The notes: generated by a model from the letters alone, not told the origin. A stretch of DNA of 64,000 bases from Paracoccaceae bacterium (GCA_028284705.1 JANQRE010000008.1:62001-126000); one strand, 5' to 3'. Positions 10,679 to 22,157 are shown, numbered from the stretch's first letter. Made by a program: numbers and translations.

Positions 10679-11506
10679 TCAGTTTAGGGCGAGTTTCAGG
10701 TCTTCGAGGATGTTTTTCAACTCAAGAGTTTCGCCAATCCGGGCACATCCGGCGGGGGCGAAGGTCAGATCGTAGCGGGTCGGGTGCGCGGCGCCGGTCT
10801 GCTGGAAGAATTGTGCGGAGGCGGGTGTATCACAACTGTCAGACGTCACGTTTCGGTGGATCGCAAGGCGGATTGTCTCCCGGGTGCCCGGCATGTGGTT
10901 GATGCTGAGTACCTGGAGGCGATGTGGGCCGTTGCCGATTGTGATCACATCATGACCGCGCGCGACCAGCTCTGCGCCGGTCTCACCCGCCCAGGAGATC
11001 GCAACTCGGGTGGAGTCAGCGACATCCGCTTCGGGAAGGGATGTAACGTGGGTTTCATGATCCGAGAAAACAGTCTCTAACACTGCGGAATTCGAGAGAA
11101 TAGGTAGATTGAATTGCGCATTGCCGGTAAGTGAGAGGGTCACGTCAAAGCGCAACCCGCTGATGGCCAGTGCGACCCCATCGTGTGGGCGACAAGGGGC
11201 GGAGATGCGGATTGCGTATTCTGTGTCGCGCACGAGCGTCGCGGAGACGTTCGCACCGCAGGGCAGGCCGAAGGCGGAGATATCGTAGTGGCTGTCGAGA
11301 GAGGCAGAGCGGTGCGTTCGGGTTGGTTCGGTGATCGAGGCCTTGGTGAACGCTTCGACATTTACCTCGGGCAAGACCGGGAGTTCGATCCCCGAAGGCG
11401 CGGGCAAAACGCGTGCGACGGCGGTGATGGTTTTTGGCTCAGCCGAAATGGAGGTCGCCAGCGAAAAAGACGCGAGAAAGCTCGCGATGAGAGTGCGAAA
11501 CTGCAT
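10679..11506 (-). CDS. Unrecognised exported protein
   Basis: A 275-residue protein with a signal peptide (MQFRTLIASFLASFSLATSISA). The mature part is beta-rich, with cysteines at ALDSHYD..GLPCG, SAPCRPHDG, TSDSCDTPAS and FAPAGCARIG that could form disulfides. I do not recognise a family. The succession GLPCGANVSAT then SAPCRPHD then LTGNAQFNLPIL looks like a periplasmic beta-sandwich. It is upstream of, and probably cotranscribed with, the binding-protein/OmpA fusion, which suggests a joint envelope function. It is 92 bases downstream of secA. Confidence 0.7.
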   Translation of the reverse strand: MQFRTLIASFLASFSLATSISAEPKTITAVARVLPAPSGIELPVLPEVNVEAFTKASITEPTRTHRSASLDSHYDISAFGLPCGANVSATLVRDTEYAIRISAPCRPHDGVALAISGLRFDVTLSLTGNAQFNLPILSNSAVLETVFSDHETHVTSLPEADVADSTRVAISWAGETGAELVARGHDVITIGNGPHRLQVLSINHMPGTRETIRLAIHRNVTSDSCDTPASAQFFQQTGAAHPTRYDLTFAPAGCARIGETLELKNILEDLKLALN

Positions 11507-11598
11507 GATCTACTGCTCTGTGCCCAGTGTTCTGGTTGCTTGAGCGTTTGGTGCAGATCAAATGTGGCGAAAGTTGGGCAAATTGCCCGGTGCGGGTC

Positions 11599-14298
<2,700 letters not shown>

Positions 14299-14478
14299 GT
14301 GTTCTCCGCGCGAGCGCCTGCTCTCAAATTCGTGTGAAGGTTCGCCTTGTTCCCCAGGCCAGCGGCGCATATCTCGGGGGATAAGAACAAGGGCGTCCCA
14401 GACCAAAGGCTACGTAAGGGGCGGCTGGATATGTGTCAACGCCACGCGATGCCGCGAGGACCCTTTGGAGGCAAGGTT

Positions 14479-15318
14479 ATGAGCCAATTTTCAACACTTC
14501 TTCGTGCGATGGGATTGGCGGTGACGGTCGCCATGCCTGCCAGTGCACAAGATGCCAGTACGGTTCTGGCAACGGTGAACGGCACCGATATCACCCTGGG
14601 ACATGTGATTGCCCTGCAGGAGCGGCTGCCCGAACAGTACCGCAACCTGCCTGATGAGACCCTTTACGATGGCATTCTGGAACAGTTGATCCAGCAGACG
14701 GCGCTGCAGCAGGCGATGGTGGAGCGCAACAATCGCAGTGTTGAATTGGGGCTTGAGAATGAGATGCGCGCCTTTCTGGCCGGTGAATTTCTGGCCACGA
14801 TTGGATCGGAAGATATCTCGGATGAAGACATCGAAGCAGCCTATACCGATCAATATGTGAACGGCGAGCCAGAGAAGGAATACAATGCCTCACATATCCT
14901 GGTGGAAACCGAGGATGAGGCGAAAGAGATAATCGCCATGCTGGAAGGAGGATCTGATTTCGCAGAACTGGCGAAGGAAAAATCCACTGGCCCAAGCGGC
15001 CCCGGAGGCGGTGAGCTCGGCTGGTTCAGCACCGGGCGTATGGTGCCGGAATTCGAAGCGGCGGTTCTGGCGCTGGAAGATGGCCAGGTCTCCGCACCGG
15101 TGCAGACGCAGTTTGGCTGGCATGTGATCAAACGCAATGAGACTCGCAGCAAATCGGCCCCCAACCTGGAGGCGGTCCGTGACGACATAGAGAATGATCT
15201 GCGTTCTCAGGCAATTGACGCGGCGATTGCAGAGACCACCGAAAGCGCCGAGATCACCCGCGCCGAGGTCTCGGTTGATCCTTCCATGATCCGCAAGGTA
15301 GAGCTTCTGGACGAATAA
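14479..15318 (+). CDS. Exported parvulin-type peptidyl-prolyl cis-trans isomerase
   Basis: A 279-residue protein with a signal peptide (LLRAMGLAVTVAMPASAQ). A SurA/PrsA-like N-terminal chaperone region spans about 25-130. A PpiC/rotamase domain follows at about 135-235, with YNASHILVETEDEAKEI, GPSGPGGGELGWFSTGRMVP and FGWHVIK as hallmarks. It probably assists folding of exported proteins in the periplasm, a sensible partner for divergent secA. The start at 14479 follows a GGAGG-type site (TTGGAGGCAAGG). A gap of 22 bases separates it from argJ. Confidence 0.92.
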   Translation: MSQFSTLLRAMGLAVTVAMPASAQDASTVLATVNGTDITLGHVIALQERLPEQYRNLPDETLYDGILEQLIQQTALQQAMVERNNRSVELGLENEMRAFLAGEFLATIGSEDISDEDIEAAYTDQYVNGEPEKEYNASHILVETEDEAKEIIAMLEGGSDFAELAKEKSTGPSGPGGGELGWFSTGRMVPEFEAAVLALEDGQVSAPVQTQFGWHVIKRNETRSKSAPNLEAVRDDIENDLRSQAIDAAIAETTESAEITRAEVSVDPSMIRKVELLDE

Positions 15319-15340
15319 CTTGTCCAGGGGGGTCAGCCGG

Positions 15341-16558
15341 ATGGCGACCATCACCAAAATCTCTCCGCTCGCGCCGGCGCGCTTTCCTGATTTGCCCGCG
15401 ATTGATGGTGTGCGGCTGGCTGCGACCGAAGCGGGCGTGAAATATCACGGCCGCAAGGATGTTATGCTGGCGGAGATCGCTCCCGGGAGTGCGATTGCTG
15501 GCGTTTTTACGCGCTCATCGACCCGGTCGGCCAATGTTCTGGATTGCCAGCTGAAACTTGGGGCTACCGTGGATGGCCAAGGCTTGGCCTTTGTCGTGAA
15601 CTCCGGCAATTCGAATGCGTTCACGGGACGGGCTGGAGACGAGTCCGTGGCGCGGATTTGCGAGAAAACGGCTGAGGTCTTGGGCGTGCCCGCCGCGCAT
15701 GTCTTTACCGCCTCCACCGGCGTGATCGGCGAGCGCTTGCCGGATGACCGGATTACGGCGGTGATCGAGAAACTGGCGGGCGATCTGACAGCGGATGCGA
15801 TGGAAGACGCCGCACAGGCGATCATGACGACGGACACCTTTGCGAAGGGGGCGACGGCGACGGTCGATGGTGTCGCGATCTCCGGCTTTGCCAAAGGTTC
15901 GGGCATGATCGCACCGGATATGGCGACGATGCTGGTCTATATCTTCACCGACGCGAAGATCGGCCAAAGCGACTTGCAGGTGATGGTGTCGGACCTGAAC
16001 GCGAAGACATTCAACGCAATCACGGTGGACAGTGACACCTCGACCTCCGACACGCTTTTGGTGGCAGCAACCGGCGCGTCGGGTGTGGATGTTACTGGCT
16101 CGCAGGCCTTTGCAGACGCCTTGCACGGCATGATGCTGGACCTCGCTCATCAGGTGGTGCGCGACGGCGAAGGGGCGACGAAATTCGTGACCGTGGAGGT
16201 CTCGGGGGCCGTGTCCGAGAACGATGCCGACAAGGTTGCACGCGCGATTGCGAACTCACCTTTGGTGAAGACCGCGATTGCGGGCGAGGACCCGAATTGG
16301 GGGCGCGTGGTTATGGCCGTGGGCAAGTCAGGAGCAGAGGCGGATCGGGACTTGTTGACGATCCGTTTTGGCGACGTGCTGGTGGCCGACAAGGGCTGGG
16401 TTTCGCCGGACTATCGCGAGGAACAGGGCGCGGCGGTGATGAAAGACGAAGAGATCACGATTGCGGTGGATTTGGGGCTGGGTGACGCCTCGGCGACCGT
16501 TTGGACCTGCGATCTGACCCATGGCTACATCTCGATCAATGCGGACTACCGGTCTTGA
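15341..16558 (+). CDS. argJ: Glutamate N-acetyltransferase / amino-acid N-acetyltransferase ArgJ
   Basis: A 405-residue bifunctional enzyme of arginine synthesis that moves acetyl groups from N-acetylornithine to glutamate. The autocleavage site is visible in KGSGMIAPDMATMLVYIFT, with the nucleophilic threonine near residue 196. Other hallmarks are VNSGNSNAFTGRAG, FTASTGVIGERLP and AGEDPNWGRVVMAVGKSG. The ATG at 15341 matches the family start. Its stop TGA overlaps the TTG start of mutT, so the two are coupled. Confidence 0.95.
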   Translation: MATITKISPLAPARFPDLPAIDGVRLAATEAGVKYHGRKDVMLAEIAPGSAIAGVFTRSSTRSANVLDCQLKLGATVDGQGLAFVVNSGNSNAFTGRAGDESVARICEKTAEVLGVPAAHVFTASTGVIGERLPDDRITAVIEKLAGDLTADAMEDAAQAIMTTDTFAKGATATVDGVAISGFAKGSGMIAPDMATMLVYIFTDAKIGQSDLQVMVSDLNAKTFNAITVDSDTSTSDTLLVAATGASGVDVTGSQAFADALHGMMLDLAHQVVRDGEGATKFVTVEVSGAVSENDADKVARAIANSPLVKTAIAGEDPNWGRVVMAVGKSGAEADRDLLTIRFGDVLVADKGWVSPDYREEQGAAVMKDEEITIAVDLGLGDASATVWTCDLTHGYISINADYRS

Positions 16559-16953
16559 AGGTTGTACTGGTTTCCGCGGTTGCACTGATTGACGTGGACG
16601 GGCGAGTGCTGCTGGCGCAGCGACCCGAGGGGAAATCCATGGCGGGGCTGTGGGAGTTTCCGGGGGGCAAGGTCGAGAGTGGGGAGACGCCAGAACATGC
16701 GCTGATCCGCGAGTTGCAGGAGGAGTTGGGGATCAACACTTGGGAAAGCTGCCTCGCGCCGCTGACCTTTGCGAGCCACACATATGAGGATTTCCACCTG
16801 TTGATGCCGCTTTTTGCATGCCGGAAATGGGAGGGGATACCTCAAGCCCGGGAGGGTCAGACACTGGCTTGGGCGCGTCCAAATGAGTTGCGGAATTACC
16901 CGATGCCGCCTGCGGATATCCCACTGATCCCGATCCTGCGCGACTGGTTGTAG
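16555..16953 (+). CDS. mutT: 8-oxo-dGTP diphosphatase MutT (Nudix hydrolase)
   Basis: A 132-residue Nudix enzyme that should clear oxidised guanine nucleotides. The Nudix box GX5EX7REUXEEXGU is present as GGKVESGETPEHALIREL followed by QEELGI. The opening LVSAVALIDVDGRVLLAQRP and the MAGLWEFPGGK stretch are typical of MutT. The TTG at 16555 overlaps the argJ stop (TTGA); the longer frame from 16501 would read back into argJ and is not family-like. Confidence 0.9.
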   Translation: MKVVLVSAVALIDVDGRVLLAQRPEGKSMAGLWEFPGGKVESGETPEHALIRELQEELGINTWESCLAPLTFASHTYEDFHLLMPLFACRKWEGIPQAREGQTLAWARPNELRNYPMPPADIPLIPILRDWL

Positions 16954-17036
16954 GCGCCTGCGTTAGGTATCTATTAACCTTTCACCTAGATTTTGCGGTT
17001 AACTTTGGTTAATATCCCTACACCTTGGGGGAGGGA

Positions 17037-17168
17037 ATGATGATTAGAACGGTCACCATTGGCAGTACGGTTTCTATTCAAGGATTATTCGTCAAAGCGC
17101 TGAACAACGGGATGATCCGTGTGCGCGTCGGCAACAGATATTACGACGGATTTCCGGTAACCGCCTAA
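17037..17168 (+). CDS. Small ORF, 43 residues, unknown function
   Basis: ATG ATG at 17037 is preceded by a strong GGGGGAGGGA ribosome site and runs to TAA at 17166. The product is basic and beta-like, with the pattern RTVTIGSTVSIQG, FVKALNNGMIRVRVGN and YYDGFPV, which reads as a single small barrel or sandwich strand set. I have an impression of similar short proteins beside hemH in related bacteria but cannot confirm it. The last four bases (CTAA) overlap the end of hemH tail to tail. The strong ribosome site and non-random composition favour a real gene. Confidence 0.6.
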   Translation: MMIRTVTIGSTVSIQGLFVKALNNGMIRVRVGNRYYDGFPVTA

Positions 17169-18220
17169 ATCCAGCCTTTCAGATTGTCGTCGATGACCAT
17201 GGAGAGCGCCTCGATATGCGCGTCGTCGTCGTTCAGGCAGGGGATATAGGTGAACTCCTCGCCACCAGCCTCTTCGAAACTTTCCTTAATCTCTTCGTTA
17301 ATTTCTTCGAGTGTTTCGATGCAATCGGCTGAGAAAGCCGGTGCGATGACGGCGATCTTTTTCTTGCCACTCTCGGCAAGCCGCGCGACCTCTTCGACGG
17401 TGTAAGGCTGCAGCCATTCCTCGGGGCCAAAGCGCGACTGGAACGTGGTGACGATGTCGCCATCGCCCCAGCCGAGGCGCTCCTTCAACAGGCGCGAGGT
17501 CTTCTGGCACTGGCAGTGATAGGGATCGCCCTCCATCAGATAACGTTTCGGCACGCCGTGATAGGAGGCGACCAGCACATCGGGGCGGTTTTCGATCTCG
17601 CCATAGGCGCGCTCCACGGATTGGGCCAACGCGTCAATATAGGCGGGATGTTCGTAATAGGCGGGCACCGTGCGCACGGAGGGTTGCCATTTCTCCTCCA
17701 TCAGCGCGCGGAACAGCTGATCATTGGCGGTGGCGGAGGTTGCGCCGGCATATTGTGGATAGAGCGGCAGGAAGACGATGCGGTCGCAGCCGCGTTCGAT
17801 CATCTGGCGAACCTTGGACTTGGTCGACGGGTTGCCGTAGCGCATGCAGAAATCGACCTCGACCTTGTCGCCATAGGTTTTAGCCATGCGAGCCGCCAAT
17901 TTGGCCGTCTGGTCCTTGGTGATGGTCATGAGCGGGCTTTCACCGGCCTCATGGTTCCAGATGGATTTATAGGCGGCGCCAGAGGAGAACGGGCGCTTCG
18001 TCAGGATGATCAACTGCAGAAGAGGCTGCCAGACCCAGGCGGAGTAATCGATGACGCGTTTGTCGGACAGGAATTCGCCCAGATAACGCCGCATCGGCCA
18101 GTAGGTGTAGTCATCCGGCGTGCCGAGATTTGCGAGCAAGATCCCCACCTTACCGAATTTCACCTTCGGGTGGTCGGCAGGTGTGTGGGCGAGGGTTGTA
18201 TCCATCGACATCATATTCAT
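17165..18220 (-). CDS. hemH: Ferrochelatase
   Basis: A 351-residue enzyme that inserts iron into protoporphyrin IX, the last step of heme synthesis. Hallmarks are KVGILLANLGTPD, the active-site region VASYHGVPKRYLMEGDPYH with its conserved His, TTFQSRFGPEEWLQPYT, and IAPAFSADCIETLEEI. It starts three bases after the stop of the upstream methyltransferase gene, with a GAGGA site inside that gene's end, so the two are coupled. Several ATGs at the start (MNMMSMD) leave the exact first residue open. The 3' end overlaps the small ORF by four bases. Confidence 0.95.
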   Translation of the reverse strand: MNMMSMDTTLAHTPADHPKVKFGKVGILLANLGTPDDYTYWPMRRYLGEFLSDKRVIDYSAWVWQPLLQLIILTKRPFSSGAAYKSIWNHEAGESPLMTITKDQTAKLAARMAKTYGDKVEVDFCMRYGNPSTKSKVRQMIERGCDRIVFLPLYPQYAGATSATANDQLFRALMEEKWQPSVRTVPAYYEHPAYIDALAQSVERAYGEIENRPDVLVASYHGVPKRYLMEGDPYHCQCQKTSRLLKERLGWGDGDIVTTFQSRFGPEEWLQPYTVEEVARLAESGKKKIAVIAPAFSADCIETLEEINEEIKESFEEAGGEEFTYIPCLNDDDAHIEALSMVIDDNLKGWI

Positions 18221-18223
18221 TTA

Positions 18224-19060
18224 TTAATCCTCATCCCCCTTAACGGGTTTTCCGTCGGGACCCAACTCGGTCGTTTTCAGCGCATCGGCCAGCCTGGCTT
18301 GCGCGGAGCCCGGTCGGAGCGGTTTCTGCTGACTGTCATGCGGCACCCAGCCAGACAGAAAGATCAGATCGAACGTTGCGGTGATCCGACCCTCGGTTGC
18401 GTAACTCTCGGCATATATACGGGCGGCCTCGGCAAACAGATGTTTTGAGGTGAATGTTTTTTGTCGCGCGGTCAGGGCGTTGGCCTCCCCCATGGCGCGC
18501 AGATCGCGCATCAGATGGAAAGCGGTTTGGTAGCTGGCGGTCTGGGTGAGGAGGTCGGCGACCGGCAGCGCGAGACCCGCGCGCTGCAAGAGGCCACCTG
18601 CGTCGCGGATGTCGGCCATGGGCGCGACGCGGGGCGAGAGACCGCCTTTCACCTGGGTTTCAGCTTCCGCGAGACAGGCGCGCAGCTCGGACAGGGTCTG
18701 ACCGCCGAGACAGACGCCAAGGAACAGCCCATCGGGTTTCAGCGCGCGGCGACATTGCGCGATTTGCCCAACCGGATCGTTCGCGGCGTGCAGGCACATG
18801 GCGTGGATGATCAGATCGTGGGACTGTGCCTCCAGGTCGAGCACCTCATCATCTGGCACTAGTTTTGCGTCGAAATTAGCACCCCAAAGCTCAGGCATCC
18901 CGGTCACAATCGCAGTGTTCGTAAAGGTCCTGTTAACGTCGTTCAGTCTCTCCTTGATCTCGTCGCGGCTGAGTCGGTGCAGAAACAGACCCTCATCCGT
19001 GGCGCGGGCGCGGTGTTGCAAGACGGCAGTCCGATCAAAGAGAGAAAGCGGCGTGGTCAT
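18224..19060 (-). CDS. BioC/NDUFAF5-like SAM-dependent methyltransferase family protein
   Basis: A 278-residue protein of the BioC-like class I methyltransferase group that also includes mitochondrial NDUFAF5. The opening LFDRTAVLQHRARATDE and HRLSRDEIKERLNDVNRTF are typical. CLHAANDPVGQIAQCRRALK and PDGLFLGVCLGGQTLSELR mark the post-SAM region. The glycine-rich SAM motif I is weak (AIVTGMPELWG), so activity is uncertain. It is upstream of hemH in a two-gene operon and divergent from comF. Confidence 0.82.
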   Translation of the reverse strand: MTTPLSLFDRTAVLQHRARATDEGLFLHRLSRDEIKERLNDVNRTFTNTAIVTGMPELWGANFDAKLVPDDEVLDLEAQSHDLIIHAMCLHAANDPVGQIAQCRRALKPDGLFLGVCLGGQTLSELRACLAEAETQVKGGLSPRVAPMADIRDAGGLLQRAGLALPVADLLTQTASYQTAFHLMRDLRAMGEANALTARQKTFTSKHLFAEAARIYAESYATEGRITATFDLIFLSGWVPHDSQQKPLRPGSAQARLADALKTTELGPDGKPVKGDED

Positions 19061-19094
19061 GGGTCAAATGGTTTTCAGGCTGGGAGCTATCTAG

Positions 19095-19823
19095 ATGCTC
19101 CGCGCTGGATTGCAAACCGCCATACGGGCGATCTACCCGCCGGAATGTCTTGGATGCGGTGCACCTTCCGAGACGGATAAGGCGCTGTGCGGTCCGTGTT
19201 GGCGGGAATGCCGCTTTCTCTCTCCTCCCTATTGTGACCGATGCTCCCTGCCCTTGCCGGGCGATGCATCGGAGAGCGAGCTTTTGTGCGATATCTGCCT
19301 GAGCGCTGGGCGTGGATGGTCGCGCGGGCGGGCGGCATTGCTTTATGACGGCACCGGGCGGCGTATCTCGCTGGCCTTGAAGCACGGCGACCGTCAGGAC
19401 CTTGCGGGTCCGGCGGCAAAATGGATGTCGGCGATTGCACCGGAGCAGGATTTGAACACGCTCGTTCTGGCCGTTCCGCTGCATTGGACGCGATTTGTGA
19501 GACGTCGCTTCAATCAGGCGGCGCTTCTCGCAGGGCATGTCGCGCGCGATCTGAAGCTGGACTACTGCCCTGACGGGCTCATTCGGACCCGCGCGACGCC
19601 ACCACTGGATCGCAAGTCGCGCGAGGAACGGTTTGACGCGCTGTCGCAGGTGATCGAGCCACATCCGCGTCACGCAAGCCGCATCGACGGGCGCGATGTT
19701 CTGGTGGTCGATGATGTGATGACCAGCGGCGCGACTTTGAGCGCCTGCGCGGAGGCTTGTGTTTCAGCGGGCGCGCGAAATGTTGATGTTCTGGTACTGG
19801 CACGCGTTGCGCGAGACGCTTAA
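19095..19823 (+). CDS. comF: ComF family phosphoribosyltransferase-like protein
   Basis: A 242-residue protein. The N-terminal zinc ribbon has paired cysteines (ECLGCGAP, CGPCWRECR, YCDRCSLPLP, LLCDICL). The C-terminal type I phosphoribosyltransferase domain has the PRPP loop VLVVDDVMTSGATLSACAEA. ComF proteins are linked to DNA uptake in competent bacteria, and the biochemical role is unsettled in proteobacteria. It is divergent from the methyltransferase gene with 34 bases between, and 34 bases before grxC. Confidence 0.9.
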   Translation: MLRAGLQTAIRAIYPPECLGCGAPSETDKALCGPCWRECRFLSPPYCDRCSLPLPGDASESELLCDICLSAGRGWSRGRAALLYDGTGRRISLALKHGDRQDLAGPAAKWMSAIAPEQDLNTLVLAVPLHWTRFVRRRFNQAALLAGHVARDLKLDYCPDGLIRTRATPPLDRKSREERFDALSQVIEPHPRHASRIDGRDVLVVDDVMTSGATLSACAEACVSAGARNVDVLVLARVARDA

Positions 19824-19857
19824 GTCCCGCTAAAAGCCAATATCGGAAGGGATCACC

Positions 19858-20115
19858 ATGGCGAAAGTCGAGATTTACACGTCACCGCTTTGCGGCTTTT
19901 GCCATGCGGCGAAACGTCTGCTGGCATCGAAAGGTGTCGCGTTCAGCGAAACCGATGTGGGTGCCGAGCCGGACAAGCGCGCCGAGATGGTGCAACGCGC
20001 CAATGGCGGGCGCACGGTGCCGCAGATTTTCATCAACGACCTGCATGTCGGTGGGTGCGATGACCTTTATGCGCTGGAGCGTGCCGGGAAGCTTGAACCG
20101 CTTCTGGCCGCGTGA
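19858..20115 (+). CDS. grxC: Glutaredoxin 3
   Basis: An 85-residue glutathione-dependent thiol oxidoreductase. The active site is CGFC (Cys12, Cys15) in YTSPLCGFCHAAKRLL, a dithiol form slightly different from the usual CPYC. The glutathione-binding TVPQIFINDLHVGG with the cis-Pro is intact. GGAAGG lies before the ATG. It is followed three bases later by the nitrilase-family gene, so these form an operon. Confidence 0.93.
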   Translation: MAKVEIYTSPLCGFCHAAKRLLASKGVAFSETDVGAEPDKRAEMVQRANGGRTVPQIFINDLHVGGCDDLYALERAGKLEPLLAA

Positions 20116-20118
20116 GCC

Positions 20119-20952
20119 ATGCGGGTCGGGCTTCTGCAGCTGAACTCTGGCGATGACCCGATCCAAAATCTTGAAACGACGCTGACTTTGCTGCGCGACG
20201 CCGTTGCGGACGGCGCTGAGTTCGTGCTGACGCCGGAGGTGACGAATTGCGTGTCGACCAGTCGCACGCATCAGCGGGAGGTTTTGCGGGAAGAGGCGGA
20301 TGATCCGAGTTTGAAGGCGTTGGCCGACGCGGCGCGGGATCATGGCATCTGGCTTCTGATCGGCTCTTTGGCGTTGAAGATAGACGATCCCCATGGGCGC
20401 TTTGCCAACCGGTCGTTTCTGATCTCGCCCGAGGGGCGGATTGCGGCGCGATACGACAAAATCCACATGTTCGATGTGGCGGTGTCCGAGGCGGAGACCT
20501 ATCGCGAATCCAGCGGCTATCGTCCGGGCGACCAGGCGGTTCTGGCTCGGATGGGCGATGTCAGCCTTGGCATGACAGTGTGTTATGATCTGAGATTCCC
20601 GCAGCTTTACCGTGACTTAGCGCAGGCCGGCGCACAGATCATCTCGATCCCTTCGGCCTTTTCGCCGATTACCGGTGCGGCCCATTGGGAGGTCTTGTTG
20701 CGCGCTCGCGCGATTGAAACCGGGTGCTTCGTTTTGGCGCCTGCACAGACCGGCGAGCATGCGATCTCGCGCGGCAAACCGCGGCGGACCTATGGGCATT
20801 CGCTGGTCGTGGCGCCCTGGGGTGAGGTCCTCGCCGATGTGGGCGAAGACACAGGTGTCACGGTGGTCGATCTCGACCTTGACCAGGTTACCAAAGCGCG
20901 ACAGCGTGTCCCGAGTCTTTCCCACGACAGGCCCTATACTGGCCCCAAATGA
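20119..20952 (+). CDS. Nitrilase-superfamily carbon-nitrogen hydrolase (Nit-like)
   Basis: A 277-residue amidohydrolase. The Glu-Lys-Cys triad is visible: E40 in FVLTPEVTN, K114 in ARYDKIHMFD and C155 in GMTVCYDLRFPQLYR. The overall pattern matches the Nit1/Nit2 branch, whose members act on deaminated glutathione or omega-amides of dicarboxylic acids. Its place directly behind glutaredoxin fits a glutathione-repair role, but this is inference. The ATG of the MarR gene overlaps its stop. Confidence 0.9.
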   Translation: MRVGLLQLNSGDDPIQNLETTLTLLRDAVADGAEFVLTPEVTNCVSTSRTHQREVLREEADDPSLKALADAARDHGIWLLIGSLALKIDDPHGRFANRSFLISPEGRIAARYDKIHMFDVAVSEAETYRESSGYRPGDQAVLARMGDVSLGMTVCYDLRFPQLYRDLAQAGAQIISIPSAFSPITGAAHWEVLLRARAIETGCFVLAPAQTGEHAISRGKPRRTYGHSLVVAPWGEVLADVGEDTGVTVVDLDLDQVTKARQRVPSLSHDRPYTGPK

Positions 20953-21389
20953 CGACAACGAGTGATGATCTTGCGACGGCTCTGTTCAGTGAGCTGTTCA
21001 TGGCGGACCAGCTTGCCCATAACAAGCTGCGCAAGGCGCTGCCCAAGGGCATGGAATTGTCACAATTTTCGGTGCTGAGCTATCTGTCGAAGCTGAGCGA
21101 GCCGAAAACGCCGGCGCAATTGGCGAACACGTTCAGCCTGACGCGTGGGGCGATGACTAATACGCTCAACAAACTGGAATGGGCGGGACACATCCACATC
21201 ACACCCGATTGGGAAGATGCGCGGCGCAAGAATGTGGTGATCAGCCCGGCCGGGCGGAAGGCCTGCGAGACGGCGTTGCAGGCGATGGCACCGATGATCA
21301 GCGACATTGTCGAGACGGTCGGAACCGAAAAAGTGCGCGCGACCTTGCCGGTGCTGCGCGCGCTCAGAACGCGTTTGGCGCAGGAATAG
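20949..21389 (+). CDS. MarR-family transcriptional regulator
   Basis: A 146-residue winged helix-turn-helix protein of MarR type: LSQFSVLSYLSKLSEPKTPA, then LANTFSLTRGAMTNTLNKLE as the recognition region, and the wing DWEDARRKNVVISPAGRKA. It is coupled to the nitrilase-family gene by an ATGA overlap. No divergent target gene is visible, so it may control its own operon. No ligand can be read from the sequence. Confidence 0.9.
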   Translation: MTTTSDDLATALFSELFMADQLAHNKLRKALPKGMELSQFSVLSYLSKLSEPKTPAQLANTFSLTRGAMTNTLNKLEWAGHIHITPDWEDARRKNVVISPAGRKACETALQAMAPMISDIVETVGTEKVRATLPVLRALRTRLAQE

Positions 21390-21392
21390 GGT

Positions 21393-22070
21393 CTATTCGG
21401 CGGCGACAGTCTCCGGCATGAGGTGCCCGGTTTTTACGTAGATCAGACAGCCCTCGTCGGAGTAGGGCGTGTGGCTGGAAAGGTGCGGACTGCGGAGCCA
21501 GGAGCCTGCCGGGTAGTCGCCATGCTCGTCGCTGAAGATGCCTTCGAGAACCAGGATTTCCTCGCCACCCCAATGCTGGTGCGCGTTGAACCTGGTGCCG
21601 GGCGCCCACCGCACAAGCGCGACGTTCTCGCCCGGAACGGAATGGAGCGGCAGGACCGAGAGCCCCTCGACAAGGCCGGGACCGAAGGCGGCGGAATTGG
21701 TGTCGATGACCTTTTGCTCGGTATCTGCATCGTCAAACTGGTGCAGTTTCACGAAAATCGTACAGCCATCGTCGCCGATCCGAGGGGTATGCGCCGTGCC
21801 GATCGGATTGCGCACATAGGTGCCCGCGGGGTAATCGCCGCTTTCGTCGCGAAACGTGCCTTCCAGCACGAAATACTCCTCGCCGCCATCATGTGTGTGG
21901 GCGGAAAACTCGGAATTCGGGGCGAAGCGGACGATGGTTGTGGCGCGGGCGACCTCGTCACCGATCCGGTCTAGCATCATGCGCTCCACCCCCGCAGAGG
22001 GCGAAGTGCGCCATTCGTAATCGTCGGGCCGGATCACGACGCGTTGAGAGAAATCGGCGTTGAGTTCCAT
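21393..22070 (-). CDS. Double-cupin protein (ChrR-like cupin)
   Basis: A 225-residue protein made of two cupin domains with nearly repeated motifs: SAHTHDGGEEYFVLEGTFRD with DYPAGTYVRNP, and NAHQHWGGEEILVLEGIFSD with DYPAGSWLRSP. Both have the HxH...E metal site of ChrR-type cupins. It therefore probably binds zinc or another divalent metal, as an enzyme or sensor. No anti-sigma N-terminus is present. The start at 22070 is chosen because the longer frame upstream runs into the ccrM terminator. It is convergent with the MarR gene, with four bases between stops. Confidence 0.85.
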   Translation of the reverse strand: MELNADFSQRVVIRPDDYEWRTSPSAGVERMMLDRIGDEVARATTIVRFAPNSEFSAHTHDGGEEYFVLEGTFRDESGDYPAGTYVRNPIGTAHTPRIGDDGCTIFVKLHQFDDADTEQKVIDTNSAAFGPGLVEGLSVLPLHSVPGENVALVRWAPGTRFNAHQHWGGEEILVLEGIFSDEHGDYPAGSWLRSPHLSSHTPYSDEGCLIYVKTGHLMPETVAAE

Positions 22071-22157
22071 GGGTTGTCTCCAATTGGTCCGCGTCAGTGT
22101 GACCAAAGCCGCACTGGAGTTCACGTGCGAAATGCGCCCCGTCTCGGAAAGTTGAAG

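Noticed and set aside
11560-11595. Inverted repeat around GGGCAAATTGCCC beyond secA as terminator
   Set aside because: Short stem, no loop of suitable size and no T-run on the minus strand.
16999-17012. TTAA-N6-TTAA resembling a CtrA binding site before the small ORF
   Set aside because: The CtrA consensus needs seven bases between half-sites; six makes this a weak match and it is AT-rich promoter-like DNA.
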